Below, piece by piece: positions 33,175 through 41,877 of a stretch of 64,000 nucleotides of DNA. Each line of letters opens with the position of its first letter. The first letter of the stretch is position 1. The translations under genes were made by a program, and so were the position numbers. This stretch comes from Halorussus salilacus (GTDB lineage Archaea > Halobacteriota > Halobacteria > Halobacteriales > Haladaptataceae): NCBI RefSeq assembly GCF_024138125.1, contig NZ_CP099993.1, positions 2,294,001 through 2,358,000 of the forward strand, read 5' to 3'. The notes below the pieces were generated by a model. It saw only the letters and a list, made by a program, of their open reading frames with translations, did no database searches and was not told the origin of the DNA.

Positions 33175-35742
33175 ATGTCCGGACGAATGACCGCCGGAGA
33201 CAGAGTCGCCGATTTCGTGGTGTCCCACAGTCGGCTCGTAATCGTGATACTACTGCTGGTGACCGCGGGCGTCGCTGCGGGCGTCGACCCCTCGCCCGAC
33301 TCGCGGTCCATCGGCGACGTACAGGCCGACTCGCCCGAACAGCGCGCGCTCGACGACATCGAGGCGAACTTCTCGACCGACGACCGGACCGTCGCACAGG
33401 TCGTGGTCCGAGGCGACGACGTACTGACCCGCGAGTCGATGGTCGAAACGTTGCGCCTCCAGCGGACCCTCCGCGACGACGAGGAGATCGGACCGACGCT
33501 GGCCGACGACCGCCCGACGGTGGGGCTCGCGAACCTCGTGGCGACCGCCGCGATTCACGCTGGGGGCGGCGAGTCGGCGACGGGGACGCCGTCGCTCGAC
33601 GACCAGATTTCCCGGCTCGAATCGATGGACGACGACGAGTTCGACCGCGTTCTCTCGGCGGTGCTGGACCCAGAGAGCGAGTCGGTCCCGGCCGACCCCT
33701 ACCGGTTCCTCCCCAGCGACTACGAACCCGGCACGACCGACGCGGAGGCCCGGACGCTGTTCGTCTTCCAGACGACCGACGAGGGCGGGACCGGCGACGA
33801 GGGCGCGACAGGCGACGAGGACGCGACGGACGACGATTCGACGGGAGTCACGACCGACGAGGCCTTCGACGCGCAGGTCGCCATCGCCGACATCGTCGAC
33901 GAGCGCTTCGGCGACTCGGCGTTCGTCTTCGGGGCGGGCATCGTCGAGTCCGAGTCCGGTAACGCGCTCGTCGACAGCTTCGTCGTCCTGCTACCGCTGG
34001 CGTTCCTGCTCGTGCTGGTGGTGCTCGCGGTCGCCTACCGGGACGTCCTCGACGTGGCGCTGGGGCTGGTCGGCGTCGGCCTCGTCCTCGCGTGGCTCGG
34101 CGGCGTCATGGGGTGGCTCGGGATTCCGAGCAGTCAGCTACTCATCGCCGTCCCGTTCCTGCTCATCGGCCTGTCCATCGACTACGCGCTCCATGTCGTG
34201 ATGCGCTACCGGGAGGCCGGGCGCGAGGCCCCCGAGGCCGACCCCGCGGCCGCGATGCGGGCGGGTCTCGCGGGCGTGCTGGTCGCGCTCGCGGCCGCGA
34301 CCCTCTCGACCGGCATCGGGTTCCTCTCGAACCTCGTGAGTTCGATCCCCGCGATTCGGGACTTCGCGTTGCTGTCGGCCGCGGGCATCTTCGCCACCTT
34401 CGTCGTGTTCGGCCTGCTCGTCCCTGCGCTCAAGGTCGAACTCGACGGGTGGCTCGCCGACCGCGGCCGCGACCGCCGCAAGACCGCGTTCGGCGTCGAG
34501 GCGGGCGTCGCCAACCGCGTCCTCTCGGTCGGGGGCGAGGCCGCCCTCCGCGTCCCGGTGGCGGTCGTCGCGCTCGCGCTGGTCGTCTCAGCGGCTGGCG
34601 GGGTCGCGGCAACCGACATCGACACCGAGTTCAACGAGCAGGACTTCCTGCCGCTCGACGCGCCCGAGTGGGCCAAGTCGCTCCCCGGGCCGCTCGCGCC
34701 CGGCGACTACGACATCCGGGAGAACGCCGAGTTCGTCGGCGACTCGTTCGCGCGGCCCGGCGGCGGGGGCCAGACCGAGGTGCTGGTCGAGGGCAACGTG
34801 ACCGACCCCGAGACGCTCGACCGAATCGTCGAGGGCCAGCGCGTCGCGTCCGACCGCGCGGCGTTCGTCGCGCGGTCGGACGGCACCGCGACCGTCGAGT
34901 CGCCCGCGACCGTGCTCCGGTCGGTCGCCGACCGCGACGAGGACCTCGCCCGCCGAATCGACGCGAGCGACACCGACGGCGACGGTCTCCCCGACGAGAA
35001 CCTCACCGCGGTCTACGACGCGCTGTTCGACGCCGCGCCCGAGGAGGCCGCGACCGTGCTCCACCGGACCGACGACGGCCGGTACGTCGCGGCGCGACTG
35101 TCGCTGTCGGTCCGCGGGAGCGCCTCCGCGCAGGACGCCGCCGCCGACACCCGGGCGGTCGCCGAGGCGGTGGCCGACGCGCCCCGTGCGTCGGCCATCG
35201 CCACCGGCGGGCAGGTGGTCACCGCGGTCGCCCAAGACGGCCTGCTGGAGACGCTCGTCGAGGCGCTGGCTGTCACGCTGGTCGCGATTCTGGGCCTGTT
35301 GGCCGCGCTGTACTGGCGACGCTACCGCGCTCCCGCGCTCGGGGTCGTCACGCTCGTGCCGGTCGTCTGCGCGCTGGCGTGGCTCCTCGGGACGATGTGG
35401 GTGCTCGACATCCCGTTCAACACCGAGACCGCGGTCATCACCAGCCTCGCCATCGGTCTGGGCGTCGACTACAGCATCCACTTCAGCGAGCGGTTCGTCG
35501 AGGAGCGCCGGGGTTCCGACTCGACCGCCGAGACGCTCCGGACGACCATCACCGGCACCGGCGGCGCGCTGCTCGGGAGCGCGACGACCACGGCGGCCGG
35601 GTTCGGCGTCCTCGGGTTCGCGCTCACGCCGCCCATCCGGCGCTTCGGCATCGTCACCGGCCTCAGCATCGTGTTCGCCTTCGTGGCCTGCATGACGGTC
35701 CTGCCGTCACTGCTGGTGCTGTGGGACCGGTACGTGGCGTAG
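33175..35742 (+). CDS. RND/MMPL family transporter
   Basis: An 855-residue membrane protein with the RND plan: TM1 near residues 15-33, a large outside loop, five TM helices (about 263-425), TM7 near 465, a second outside loop, and five TM helices to the end. The Asp-containing G-L-S-I-D-Y-A-L-H in the first half and its counterpart G-L-G-V-D-Y-S-I-H in the second are the proton-relay motifs of the MMPL/HAE3 branch. An acidic insert near 200-225 has repeated G-D-E-G/D-A-T units. The substrate is probably a lipid or hydrophobic compound. ATG 33175 or 33187 may start it. Confidence 0.9.
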   Translation: MSGRMTAGDRVADFVVSHSRLVIVILLLVTAGVAAGVDPSPDSRSIGDVQADSPEQRALDDIEANFSTDDRTVAQVVVRGDDVLTRESMVETLRLQRTLRDDEEIGPTLADDRPTVGLANLVATAAIHAGGGESATGTPSLDDQISRLESMDDDEFDRVLSAVLDPESESVPADPYRFLPSDYEPGTTDAEARTLFVFQTTDEGGTGDEGATGDEDATDDDSTGVTTDEAFDAQVAIADIVDERFGDSAFVFGAGIVESESGNALVDSFVVLLPLAFLLVLVVLAVAYRDVLDVALGLVGVGLVLAWLGGVMGWLGIPSSQLLIAVPFLLIGLSIDYALHVVMRYREAGREAPEADPAAAMRAGLAGVLVALAAATLSTGIGFLSNLVSSIPAIRDFALLSAAGIFATFVVFGLLVPALKVELDGWLADRGRDRRKTAFGVEAGVANRVLSVGGEAALRVPVAVVALALVVSAAGGVAATDIDTEFNEQDFLPLDAPEWAKSLPGPLAPGDYDIRENAEFVGDSFARPGGGGQTEVLVEGNVTDPETLDRIVEGQRVASDRAAFVARSDGTATVESPATVLRSVADRDEDLARRIDASDTDGDGLPDENLTAVYDALFDAAPEEAATVLHRTDDGRYVAARLSLSVRGSASAQDAAADTRAVAEAVADAPRASAIATGGQVVTAVAQDGLLETLVEALAVTLVAILGLLAALYWRRYRAPALGVVTLVPVVCALAWLLGTMWVLDIPFNTETAVITSLAIGLGVDYSIHFSERFVEERRGSDSTAETLRTTITGTGGALLGSATTTAAGFGVLGFALTPPIRRFGIVTGLSIVFAFVACMTVLPSLLVLWDRYVA

Positions 35743-35840
35743 GCGTCGGTCGTCTCGGTCTCCCCGAAGCGGTCGCGTGAAGGAGAGACTCTACTCAGAC
35801 GAGGGACTATTTCAAGTAGGATGCGATATATGTCGAGCGT

Positions 35841-36443
35841 ATGTCTTCAAGTCGTCCTATGAACGAGTCAGTGCCTTCCGAACAAGAACTAATGAGGCAG
35901 AAGGGTATCAGAGAAGGTGGTTGGTTTTCAAAAGGGAGACTCTCAAGCGAGTATCTTACTGAACTTACTGAGAACTTTTCTTTCGATGGAGTCTCTCTCT
36001 GCTTGGTCGGAATCGTATTTGTAACCGGAATCAGTCTAATTTTCGGTAGCTTAGCATCGCTCCTGTCTATTGGCCTCCAAGGAGCACTCGTAATTACAAT
36101 TACTTTACTAACCTCGGTGTTTACACTCCTTTCTGTACGAGAAAGTAAACGAGATAGAGAGGCAAGCGTCGAACCGACTTTGTTTGTGGGCAAACGGGGG
36201 GAGAAGTACGGACTACTGAATCTCGGGAGCGGTCCCGCTCACGAACTTTCGGTGGCGATTGCTTACAACTCTCGTAAAGATTGGAAAGAACTAGAATCAA
36301 AAAGAGGCAGTATTTTGCGCGTCGATGATTTCCTATCGCTCGAAACGGAGGAACGCCCAGAATACGTTCACATGGAATATCGTAGCAACGTCGGATACAA
36401 AGAGTACAACGTCACCAGAGAGGTCCTCCCGGACGAAGACTAA
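35841..36443 (+). CDS. AT-rich two-helix membrane protein, unknown
   Basis: A 200-residue protein. A soluble N-terminal part (about 1-48) is followed by two membrane helices (about 52-71 and 77-97), a basic stop-transfer segment (R-E-S-K-R-D-R-E) and a C-terminal soluble domain of about 90 residues with E-K-Y-G-L-L-N-L-G-S-G-P-A-H-E-L. Codons are clearly richer in A/T than those of the surrounding genes, so it is probably acquired. TATA-like CTATTTCAAG at 35807-35816 predicts a leaderless transcript. It converges with the DUF6293 gene, overlapping it by four bases. I do not recognise the family. Confidence 0.65.
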   Translation: MSSSRPMNESVPSEQELMRQKGIREGGWFSKGRLSSEYLTELTENFSFDGVSLCLVGIVFVTGISLIFGSLASLLSIGLQGALVITITLLTSVFTLLSVRESKRDREASVEPTLFVGKRGEKYGLLNLGSGPAHELSVAIAYNSRKDWKELESKRGSILRVDDFLSLETEERPEYVHMEYRSNVGYKEYNVTREVLPDED

Positions 36444-37357
36444 TTCTCCCCGTCCCCGTGCGCGCGAACCCACAGCTCCCCGATGCGCGACAGCCGCGTC
36501 CGATACGACTTCCCGCGTTCCTCCTGCTCGATGTACCCTTTCCCGCCCGGCCCGAGCCGGTCGACGTTGTAGATGACCTTCGACCGGAAGCTGTCGGTGT
36601 ACTCCTCGCCGAGCTCGCGCGCCAGCGCCTCTGCGAGCTCCGAAACCGACGCGAACTCGCCGTCCTCACCGAGCTTGAACAGGATGAGCTCCTCGAAGGG
36701 CTTGACGTTCGAGAAGGAGGCGACCGGGAGTTCCACGATGTGGCCGTCGCCGACCTCCTTCGCGCCGATGGTGGTCCCGCGCTCGTCGAACTCCGCGAGG
36801 AGGTCGCGGGCCGATTCGAGTCGCGCGACGATGCGCTCGTCGGCGCCCGGGTCGGCGGCCCGTTCCTCGTCGTCGCCCGCCCGGAGGTCTTCGAGCAGGT
36901 CGACCTGCCTGCGGAGTTCCTCGGCGAGTTCGGTTTCGAGGTACTTCTCGGGCGCGGTGTAGTAGGTGTGGATGCGGTCGCGCTCGCCCTCGCGCTCGAC
37001 CATCACCGAGTGGGCCGCGGTCGCGAACGCGAAGCTCACGGTCCGGGGCATCGCGGAGATGTTGACCCACACCTCGCGGTCGGCGTCGAGTTCGGCGTTG
37101 ATGAGGTCGAACGCCTGCTCGAAGGCGGTGTCGTAGTCGTAGACGTCCTCGACCACGACGCGCTCGGTGGTCGCGCCCAGCAGGTTCCGGAAGTCCTGTT
37201 CGAGCTTCTCCGAGAGGTTCTGGGAATACTCGACGTTGGCCTCGCTCCCGACCGCTCCTTCGAGGAGGATGACGCGGTCCACGTCCAGCTGGTCGCGGAC
37301 GAGCGGGGCGATGAGCCGGTCGTAGTCGAATCCGACCGGGACGACGTGGGTTTGCAT
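36440..37357 (-). CDS. DUF6293 (HFX_2341 family) regulator: CARF-like domain plus winged helix
   Basis: A 305-residue protein starting M-Q-T-H-V-V-P-V-G-F-D-Y-D-R-L. The N-terminal Rossmann-like part (about 1-140, with W-V-N-I-S-A-M-P-R-T-V-S-F-A-F-A-T-A) is of the kind found in Csa3/CARF sensors, where the strand-end motif binds a nucleotide. A linker helix and a winged helix (about 205-300, ending R-L-S-R-I-G-E-L-W) follow. It probably senses a small ligand and controls transcription. Its neighbours are a convergent AT-rich membrane gene and a divergent tiny-ORF gene pair; no Cas gene is present. Confidence 0.8.
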   Translation of the reverse strand: MQTHVVPVGFDYDRLIAPLVRDQLDVDRVILLEGAVGSEANVEYSQNLSEKLEQDFRNLLGATTERVVVEDVYDYDTAFEQAFDLINAELDADREVWVNISAMPRTVSFAFATAAHSVMVEREGERDRIHTYYTAPEKYLETELAEELRRQVDLLEDLRAGDDEERAADPGADERIVARLESARDLLAEFDERGTTIGAKEVGDGHIVELPVASFSNVKPFEELILFKLGEDGEFASVSELAEALARELGEEYTDSFRSKVIYNVDRLGPGGKGYIEQEERGKSYRTRLSRIGELWVRAHGDGEN

Positions 37358-37497
37358 ACGTGGTAGTTAGGCGGGGACGTTATGAATCCCGTTGAGTCCC
37401 GTATCGTCCGGCGGTGGCGGTACCCTCTCTCGCCCTCGAACACCGTCTTACTCGGACCCCGACACTTTTAAGCGTGTAGTCGATGCATTCCAACGTG

Positions 37498-37629
37498 ATG
37501 CCAGGGGAGAACGACACCAAGTCGCCCGACGACCTCGCGGATGCTACCGGTGCCGATTCGGCCGTCGTTTCGAAGGAGTACGAGGCCGCAGCGGAACTCG
37601 CAGGGCTCCGTGACGATTCCGAGGAATAG
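37498..37629 (+). CDS. Small acidic protein (43 residues)
   Basis: The frame reads M-P-G-E-N-D-T-K-S-P-D-D-L-A-D, then S-A-V-V-S-K-E-Y-E-A-A-A-E-L-A-G-L-R-D-D and stops at 37629, eight bases before the next ATG. TATA-like CTTTTAAG at 37465-37472 is 26-33 nt upstream and predicts a leaderless transcript. Good codon use, promoter and close coupling make it probably real. It has one helix and no membrane segment, like a small antitoxin or modulator. It is divergent from the DUF6293 gene. Confidence 0.6.
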   Translation: MPGENDTKSPDDLADATGADSAVVSKEYEAAAELAGLRDDSEE

Positions 37630-37637
37630 GATATTCG

Positions 37638-38279
37638 ATGTCGAACCGAGGCGCGAATAACACGATTGAGCAACTCTTGGGAACTCGAACGGGCGGTCCA
37701 CGAAGCGCCGTTTCTCAGGACGTCATCAATCGCGTTCGAGTCTCGGCGAATATCGTTCGGCAGAACTTCGACGAGTTGGAGGACTTCGTGGATGGACGGT
37801 TAGATAACGACGCTCTATTCATCGTGTACACGCCGAACGGTGGCGAAGCGGCGTCGTATCTCTACAAGCACATCCATAACTATCTCTCGTCGCTGTACTC
37901 GTTCAACGAGCAGATTCGAGAACGAGTCAACGACCTCGCACCCGAGAATTCGATTACCAAGCAGGATATCATCTCAGGGCAGTCGTTCTATTCCGAACGG
38001 TTGGCGTTCCTTCGGGGGCTTCGACACGACGTTCAACACGGGGAGTACAACAGCCTAAAACTGGACTGCCGTCACACAGCAGGCAATTTCCGAATATACT
38101 GCGTCGAGTTCAACGAACAGGCGTTCAGTAGCGGAGCAGTACGGCACCCGCCCGATTATCTTCGACATACGAACCAACGGGACCGCAGATATCCGCTTCC
38201 GTACATCGCCGAATTCCATAAGCAGTACTTCAACGGTTTCGTCGACGATTCGGTCGATTGGCTGACCGGGAATCCATAG
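37638..38279 (+). CDS. Unknown soluble protein paired with a tiny ORF
   Basis: A 213-residue protein with moderate GC. Helical stretches dominate: Q-D-V-I-N-R-V-R-V-S-A-N-I-V-R-Q-N-F-D-E-L, then A-A-S-Y-L-Y-K-H-I-H-N-Y-L-S-S-L, and S-E-R-L-A-F-L-R-G-L-R-H-D-V-Q-H-G. The H-D-V-Q-H-G segment and a C-terminal Y-I-A-E-F-H-K-Q-Y-F recall helical proteins around toxin or RNA-binding systems, but I cannot assign a family. It is co-transcribed with the 43-residue gene and ends convergent with the SSS symporter. Confidence 0.65.
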   Translation: MSNRGANNTIEQLLGTRTGGPRSAVSQDVINRVRVSANIVRQNFDELEDFVDGRLDNDALFIVYTPNGGEAASYLYKHIHNYLSSLYSFNEQIRERVNDLAPENSITKQDIISGQSFYSERLAFLRGLRHDVQHGEYNSLKLDCRHTAGNFRIYCVEFNEQAFSSGAVRHPPDYLRHTNQRDRRYPLPYIAEFHKQYFNGFVDDSVDWLTGNP

Positions 38280-38304
38280 AAGGCGTCTTCTCCGTTAAAC
38301 TCAT

Positions 38305-39837
38305 CTAGTCCGCCCGTAGCCCCTCGTACACCGCGGGCTCCTCGTCGGCCGCTGGCGTCGTGACCGCCGAGACGGAGAGCGTGAGGACGAGCCCGAGGAG
38401 CATGCCGACGACCGAGGCGCTCCAGCCCCAGTAGGTGTCGGGGACAGCAATCTGAATCACGTAGCTCTCGGTCAGGAGCGGCACCCAGTCGAGCAGGTCC
38501 ACCCTGACGGTCGGGACGAACACGCTCGCGAGGTAGAACGCCTGACTCCCGCCGAGGCCCGCGAACATCCCCGCGCGGGTCGTCCCGCGCCAGTAGAGGG
38601 CGACGATGACGGGCAGGGCGAGCTGGGCGAATCCGCCGAACGCGGTGTCGCCGATCTCGATGAGCGTCCCGGGCTGGAACAGGCTGGCGACGAACGCGAG
38701 GGTGGCGAACACGGCGACCCCGACCCGAGCGAGTACGTCCTCTCGTCGGTCGCTCGCGTCGGGGTCGACGAACGGCCGGTAGAGGTCGCGGGTGAAGTAC
38801 GACGACCCCGACAGCAGCATCGAGTCCGAGGAACTCATCATCGCCGCGAGCGCCCCGGCGACCACCAGCGCCGCGAACCACCCTGGCGTGTACTCGTTGA
38901 GCAACACCGGGAGGACGTTGCCGCCCTCCGGAACCGACACGCCGAGTCCCTGCGCCCACGCCCCGAGCATGAACGCCGGGACGAACAGGAGCACGACCAG
39001 AATGGGCCACAGCGCGAACGTGCGCTTGAGCACCGTCTTCGAGCGCGCGACGAAGAAGCGCTGATTGACCTGCGGGAACATCGCCACCCCGAACGCGATT
39101 GAGACGGCGGTCGAGAGCATGTACTCGGGGGTGTAGAGGCCGCCGCCGAGCGCGAGGAACTCGGGGTTCGTCTCGGCCAGCGTCCCGGTGGCCTCGCCCG
39201 CGCCCCCGACCGCGGCGAGCACCCACGCGACCGCGCCCCAGACCATCACGAGCATGAACGCCCCCTGCAACGTGTCGGTCCACGCGATACCGCGCATCCC
39301 CGCGAGGACGACGTAGGCTATCATGAACACCGTCACGAGGCCCGCGCCGCCCCAGTAGGGTATCGCGCCGTTCGTGAGCGCTTCGAGCGCGGTCCCGGCT
39401 CCGACCTGTTGCAGCATCACGTAGGGGAACAGCCAGAACAGGCTGATTCCCGCGACCAGTCCGCGGAGCGTCTGGGACCCGAACCGGTCGCCGAGCATCT
39501 CGCCGAGCGTGACGTAGCCGTACGTGCGCCCGACCAGCCACTGCTTGTAGCCGACGACGTACCACAGGACCGCAAAGAGGATGCCGTCCATCAGCCCCAT
39601 CACCAGAATCCACTCGGGGCCCGCGGAGTAGGCGAGGTTCGGCCCGCCGAAGAAGGTGAACGCCGACAGCAGGGTGGCGAACGTCGTAAAGAGCAGGACG
39701 ACCGTCCCGAGCGTCCGGTCGGCCAGATAGTAGTCCTCGGCGGTCCGGTCGGTGAGTCGGAACGCGACCAGACCGATAGCGAGCGCCAGCACGAGGTAGC
39801 CGCCCACGATGGCCGACTGGATGGCGAGGTCGCTCAT
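38305..39837 (-). CDS. Sodium:solute symporter (SSS family)
   Basis: A 510-residue transporter with about 13 membrane helices. The first helices contain Y-Y-L-A-D-R-T-L-G and F-F-G-G-P-N-L-A-Y-S-A-G, and the later segment A-L-A-A-M-M-S-S-S-D-S-M-L-L-S-G-S is the classic SSS sodium-site motif. Its ATG overlaps the end of the DUF3311 gene by four bases. DUF3311-SSS pairs usually take up organic or monocarboxylic acids, which is my inference here. A palindromic operator lies before DUF3311. Confidence 0.92.
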   Translation of the reverse strand: MSDLAIQSAIVGGYLVLALAIGLVAFRLTDRTAEDYYLADRTLGTVVLLFTTFATLLSAFTFFGGPNLAYSAGPEWILVMGLMDGILFAVLWYVVGYKQWLVGRTYGYVTLGEMLGDRFGSQTLRGLVAGISLFWLFPYVMLQQVGAGTALEALTNGAIPYWGGAGLVTVFMIAYVVLAGMRGIAWTDTLQGAFMLVMVWGAVAWVLAAVGGAGEATGTLAETNPEFLALGGGLYTPEYMLSTAVSIAFGVAMFPQVNQRFFVARSKTVLKRTFALWPILVVLLFVPAFMLGAWAQGLGVSVPEGGNVLPVLLNEYTPGWFAALVVAGALAAMMSSSDSMLLSGSSYFTRDLYRPFVDPDASDRREDVLARVGVAVFATLAFVASLFQPGTLIEIGDTAFGGFAQLALPVIVALYWRGTTRAGMFAGLGGSQAFYLASVFVPTVRVDLLDWVPLLTESYVIQIAVPDTYWGWSASVVGMLLGLVLTLSVSAVTTPAADEEPAVYEGLRAD

Positions 39838-40058
39838 CGCGGCGCACCTCCCTCCGACTCGATGCCGAGTCCCCACGCCCGGCGAGCGAAGAGCGCGAAC
39901 ACGCCCGCGGCGACGACCATCCAGCCGACGTGCCACCAGAGCCACGCCGGGAGTCCGGCGACCACGGTCGCGTCGCGCCACATGAACCACGGTATCGCGA
40001 GCGCGACGACGACCGCGAAGGCGAGCGCCCAGCCGAGCGATTCGAGCTTGGATACCAT
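39834..40058 (-). CDS. DUF3311 small membrane protein
   Basis: A 74-residue protein with two helices (about 9-24 and 39-60). The loop I-P-W-F-M-W-R-D-A-T-V-V-A-G-L-P-A-W-L-W-W-H is the family hallmark. DUF3311 proteins are accessory subunits or assembly partners encoded just before SSS transporters. Its stop overlaps the symporter start by four bases. Confidence 0.88.
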   Translation of the reverse strand: MVSKLESLGWALAFAVVVALAIPWFMWRDATVVAGLPAWLWWHVGWMVVAAGVFALFARRAWGLGIESEGGAPR

Positions 40059-40070
40059 GTCAACCGGTTA

Positions 40071-40087
40071 TTATCACACGGTGATAA
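40071..40087. promoter_or_regulatory. Palindromic operator before DUF3311-SSS
   Basis: TTATCAC-ACG-GTGATAA is a perfect inverted repeat with 7-bp arms, starting 13 nt before the DUF3311 start codon (40058) and next to the likely minus-strand TATA element ACTTATC. This position between promoter and gene fits a repressor site. No regulator gene is adjacent. Confidence 0.55.
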
Positions 40088-40114
40088 GTATTGCTAAAGT
40101 CCACCAACGGAGTG

Positions 40115-40139
40115 CTTTGAAGGAGAATTTTATTCAAAG
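40115..40139 (-). terminator. Inverted repeat after the glycosyltransferase gene
   Basis: CTTTGAA (40115-40121) pairs with TTCAAAG (40133-40139) around an AT-rich loop. It lies 50-75 nt beyond the stop of the minus-strand gene at 40190 and upstream of the DUF3311 promoter, fitting a terminator. Confidence 0.35.
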
Positions 40140-40189
40140 TCGCGCGGCGAGGGCGGCTCGAACGCCGAGAGACGTCGCTTCGTTCGACC

Positions 40190-41620
40190 TCACTCCGTTC
40201 GCTCGAACACGGGCGTCCCCGGATTCCCGGCGTCCTCGTATCCCCGCCGCCGGAGCGCGAACACTATCTCGCTCAGCGCGCACTTGCCCGACAGGATTGG
40301 GTCGCCGTGGTCGGTGTACGCGGCGGTCGCCTCGTTCAGGTCGTCCAGCGCGAACGAGTCGCCCAGTTCCGCGAGCGCCTGCCCGACGATTCGGTCGTTG
40401 TCGTCGACCGCGGGGTCGTCGGCCTCGACTTTCGCCTCGACGCGCCGGGCCATGTCGTCGTACGTGCGCCGACCCGAGCGCTCGGGGTCCCGTATCTCCT
40501 TGGCGTGTTCGAGCATCCGCCGACTCTCCGCGACCGCCTCGTCCCAGTGTTCGACCGCCCAGACCGCCAGTTCCGGGAGTTCGTCGAGGTCGCCCGCGAG
40601 CCGGTACTCGCGGGGGATGGCGTCGTAAATCCACGGCCGGTCGCGGGCGACGAGCACCTGCCCGCTCGCGGCCTGCTCGAACCACGTCCGGGCCAGCGTC
40701 TCGTACTCGCTCGCCGAGACGCAGAGGTCGCCCTTCCGGAGCGCGGCCTCGAACTCCTCGCGGGAGGCCTTCGAGTGGGCCTCTATCCACTCGGTCTCGG
40801 CGTACTCGTCGGGAATCTTGCTCATGCTCGTCATCACGGTCCGGATTCCGAACTTCTCGTGGAGGAGTCGCGCGATTCCCATCACCGTCCCGACCTGCTT
40901 TTTGTCCCAGACCGAGCCAGCGACGTGGAGCCACTCGGGTTCGTCGGCGTAGGTCTCCTCGAACTGCGAGAAGTCGATGGGACTGCCCGTCTGGACCGCG
41001 GCGTCGAGCGCCCACTCGACGACCGACTCGTCCATGAACTCCGCGCCGTACTCGGCCATCCCCTCCACGTCCACGGCGGCCTTGAACCACATCCCGTCGG
41101 CGAGGACCGCGTCAGTGATCTCGGTCTCGCGCTGGAACGCGTTTCGCCACCCGGTCTCGGCGTACTTGAACGGCAGCTGAAGGTCGTGGACGTTGACCAC
41201 CACGTCGAACGGTTCGGGATGCTCGGTCCGGTGGCCGTCGAGCGAGAGCAGCCACTTGTAGAGGTCGGCGCGCCCCCGCCGGAGCTGGTCGACCACCACG
41301 TCGACGTACCCCAGTCGGTCGTAGATGGCCTCCCGGAGCGCCCGCAACTGCGTCTCGCTGTACCCAGACTCGGTGAACGCGCCCTGATGGTCCGACCCGT
41401 GCATGAACGGTTCGGCCGTTATCAGGGTCACCCGCTCGCGGTCGGCGTGGACGTACTCGGGGTCGTAGTTCGCCACCTCGGGCGGCGACAACAGCCAGTA
41501 GACGTGGAGGTCGGGGTCGATGTCGAGCCACTCGCCGACCCACACCACCGCGTCGTTGAGGGTGCCGTTCGCGGTCGCGTCGCCGGGCCGGTAGAGTTCC
41601 GGAACGATGAGCACGCGCAT
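40190..41620 (-). CDS. GT-B-type glycosyltransferase-like protein
   Basis: A 476-residue soluble protein. It starts M-R-V-L-I-V-P-E-L-Y-R-P-G-D-A-T, a Rossmann strand. The second half has L-H-V-A-G-S-V-W-D-K-K-Q-V-G-T-V and C-V-S-A-S-E-Y-E-T-L-A-R-T-W-F-E-Q-A-A-S-G-Q-V, the pattern of the donor-binding half of GT4-like enzymes, with E in the usual catalytic E-x7-E region. It probably transfers a sugar, but acceptor and donor are unknown. The ATG at 41620 is chosen by the Rossmann start; the longer frame upstream is basic and palindromic. Confidence 0.75.
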   Translation of the reverse strand: MRVLIVPELYRPGDATANGTLNDAVVWVGEWLDIDPDLHVYWLLSPPEVANYDPEYVHADRERVTLITAEPFMHGSDHQGAFTESGYSETQLRALREAIYDRLGYVDVVVDQLRRGRADLYKWLLSLDGHRTEHPEPFDVVVNVHDLQLPFKYAETGWRNAFQRETEITDAVLADGMWFKAAVDVEGMAEYGAEFMDESVVEWALDAAVQTGSPIDFSQFEETYADEPEWLHVAGSVWDKKQVGTVMGIARLLHEKFGIRTVMTSMSKIPDEYAETEWIEAHSKASREEFEAALRKGDLCVSASEYETLARTWFEQAASGQVLVARDRPWIYDAIPREYRLAGDLDELPELAVWAVEHWDEAVAESRRMLEHAKEIRDPERSGRRTYDDMARRVEAKVEADDPAVDDNDRIVGQALAELGDSFALDDLNEATAAYTDHGDPILSGKCALSEIVFALRRRGYEDAGNPGTPVFERTE

Positions 41621-41798
41621 GGGTCCACCCCGATGGCCTCGAAGACGGGAGACTGACCCTTGAATCTGTCCGGCGACCGTGGTGGCGTTCGGTCGTCGCC
41701 TCGGTTGCCCCGGTCGCGCGAACCGTCCCCCGCCGTTCCGTGGTCGGTCCTCCCTCAACCGCCCCCCGCGGCTCGGCGGTCGGTCCTCCCTCGTTCGA

Positions 41799-41834
41799 GC
41801 GCTGACCGCGCCGACGCGTCGGCGCGGTCAGCGC
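41799..41834. repeat. 36-nt perfect palindrome
   Basis: Bases 41799-41816 are the exact reverse complement of 41817-41834, centred on GACGCGTC. It sits between the divergent glycosyltransferase and isomerase genes, about 15 nt before CGATTTAGG, the likely TATA box of the isomerase gene at 41878. It may be an operator, a cruciform-forming repeat or an insertion. Confidence 0.75.
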
Positions 41835-41877
41835 GACCCGCAACAACCGATTTAGGCGCGCTCGGCGTACCGCGGGT

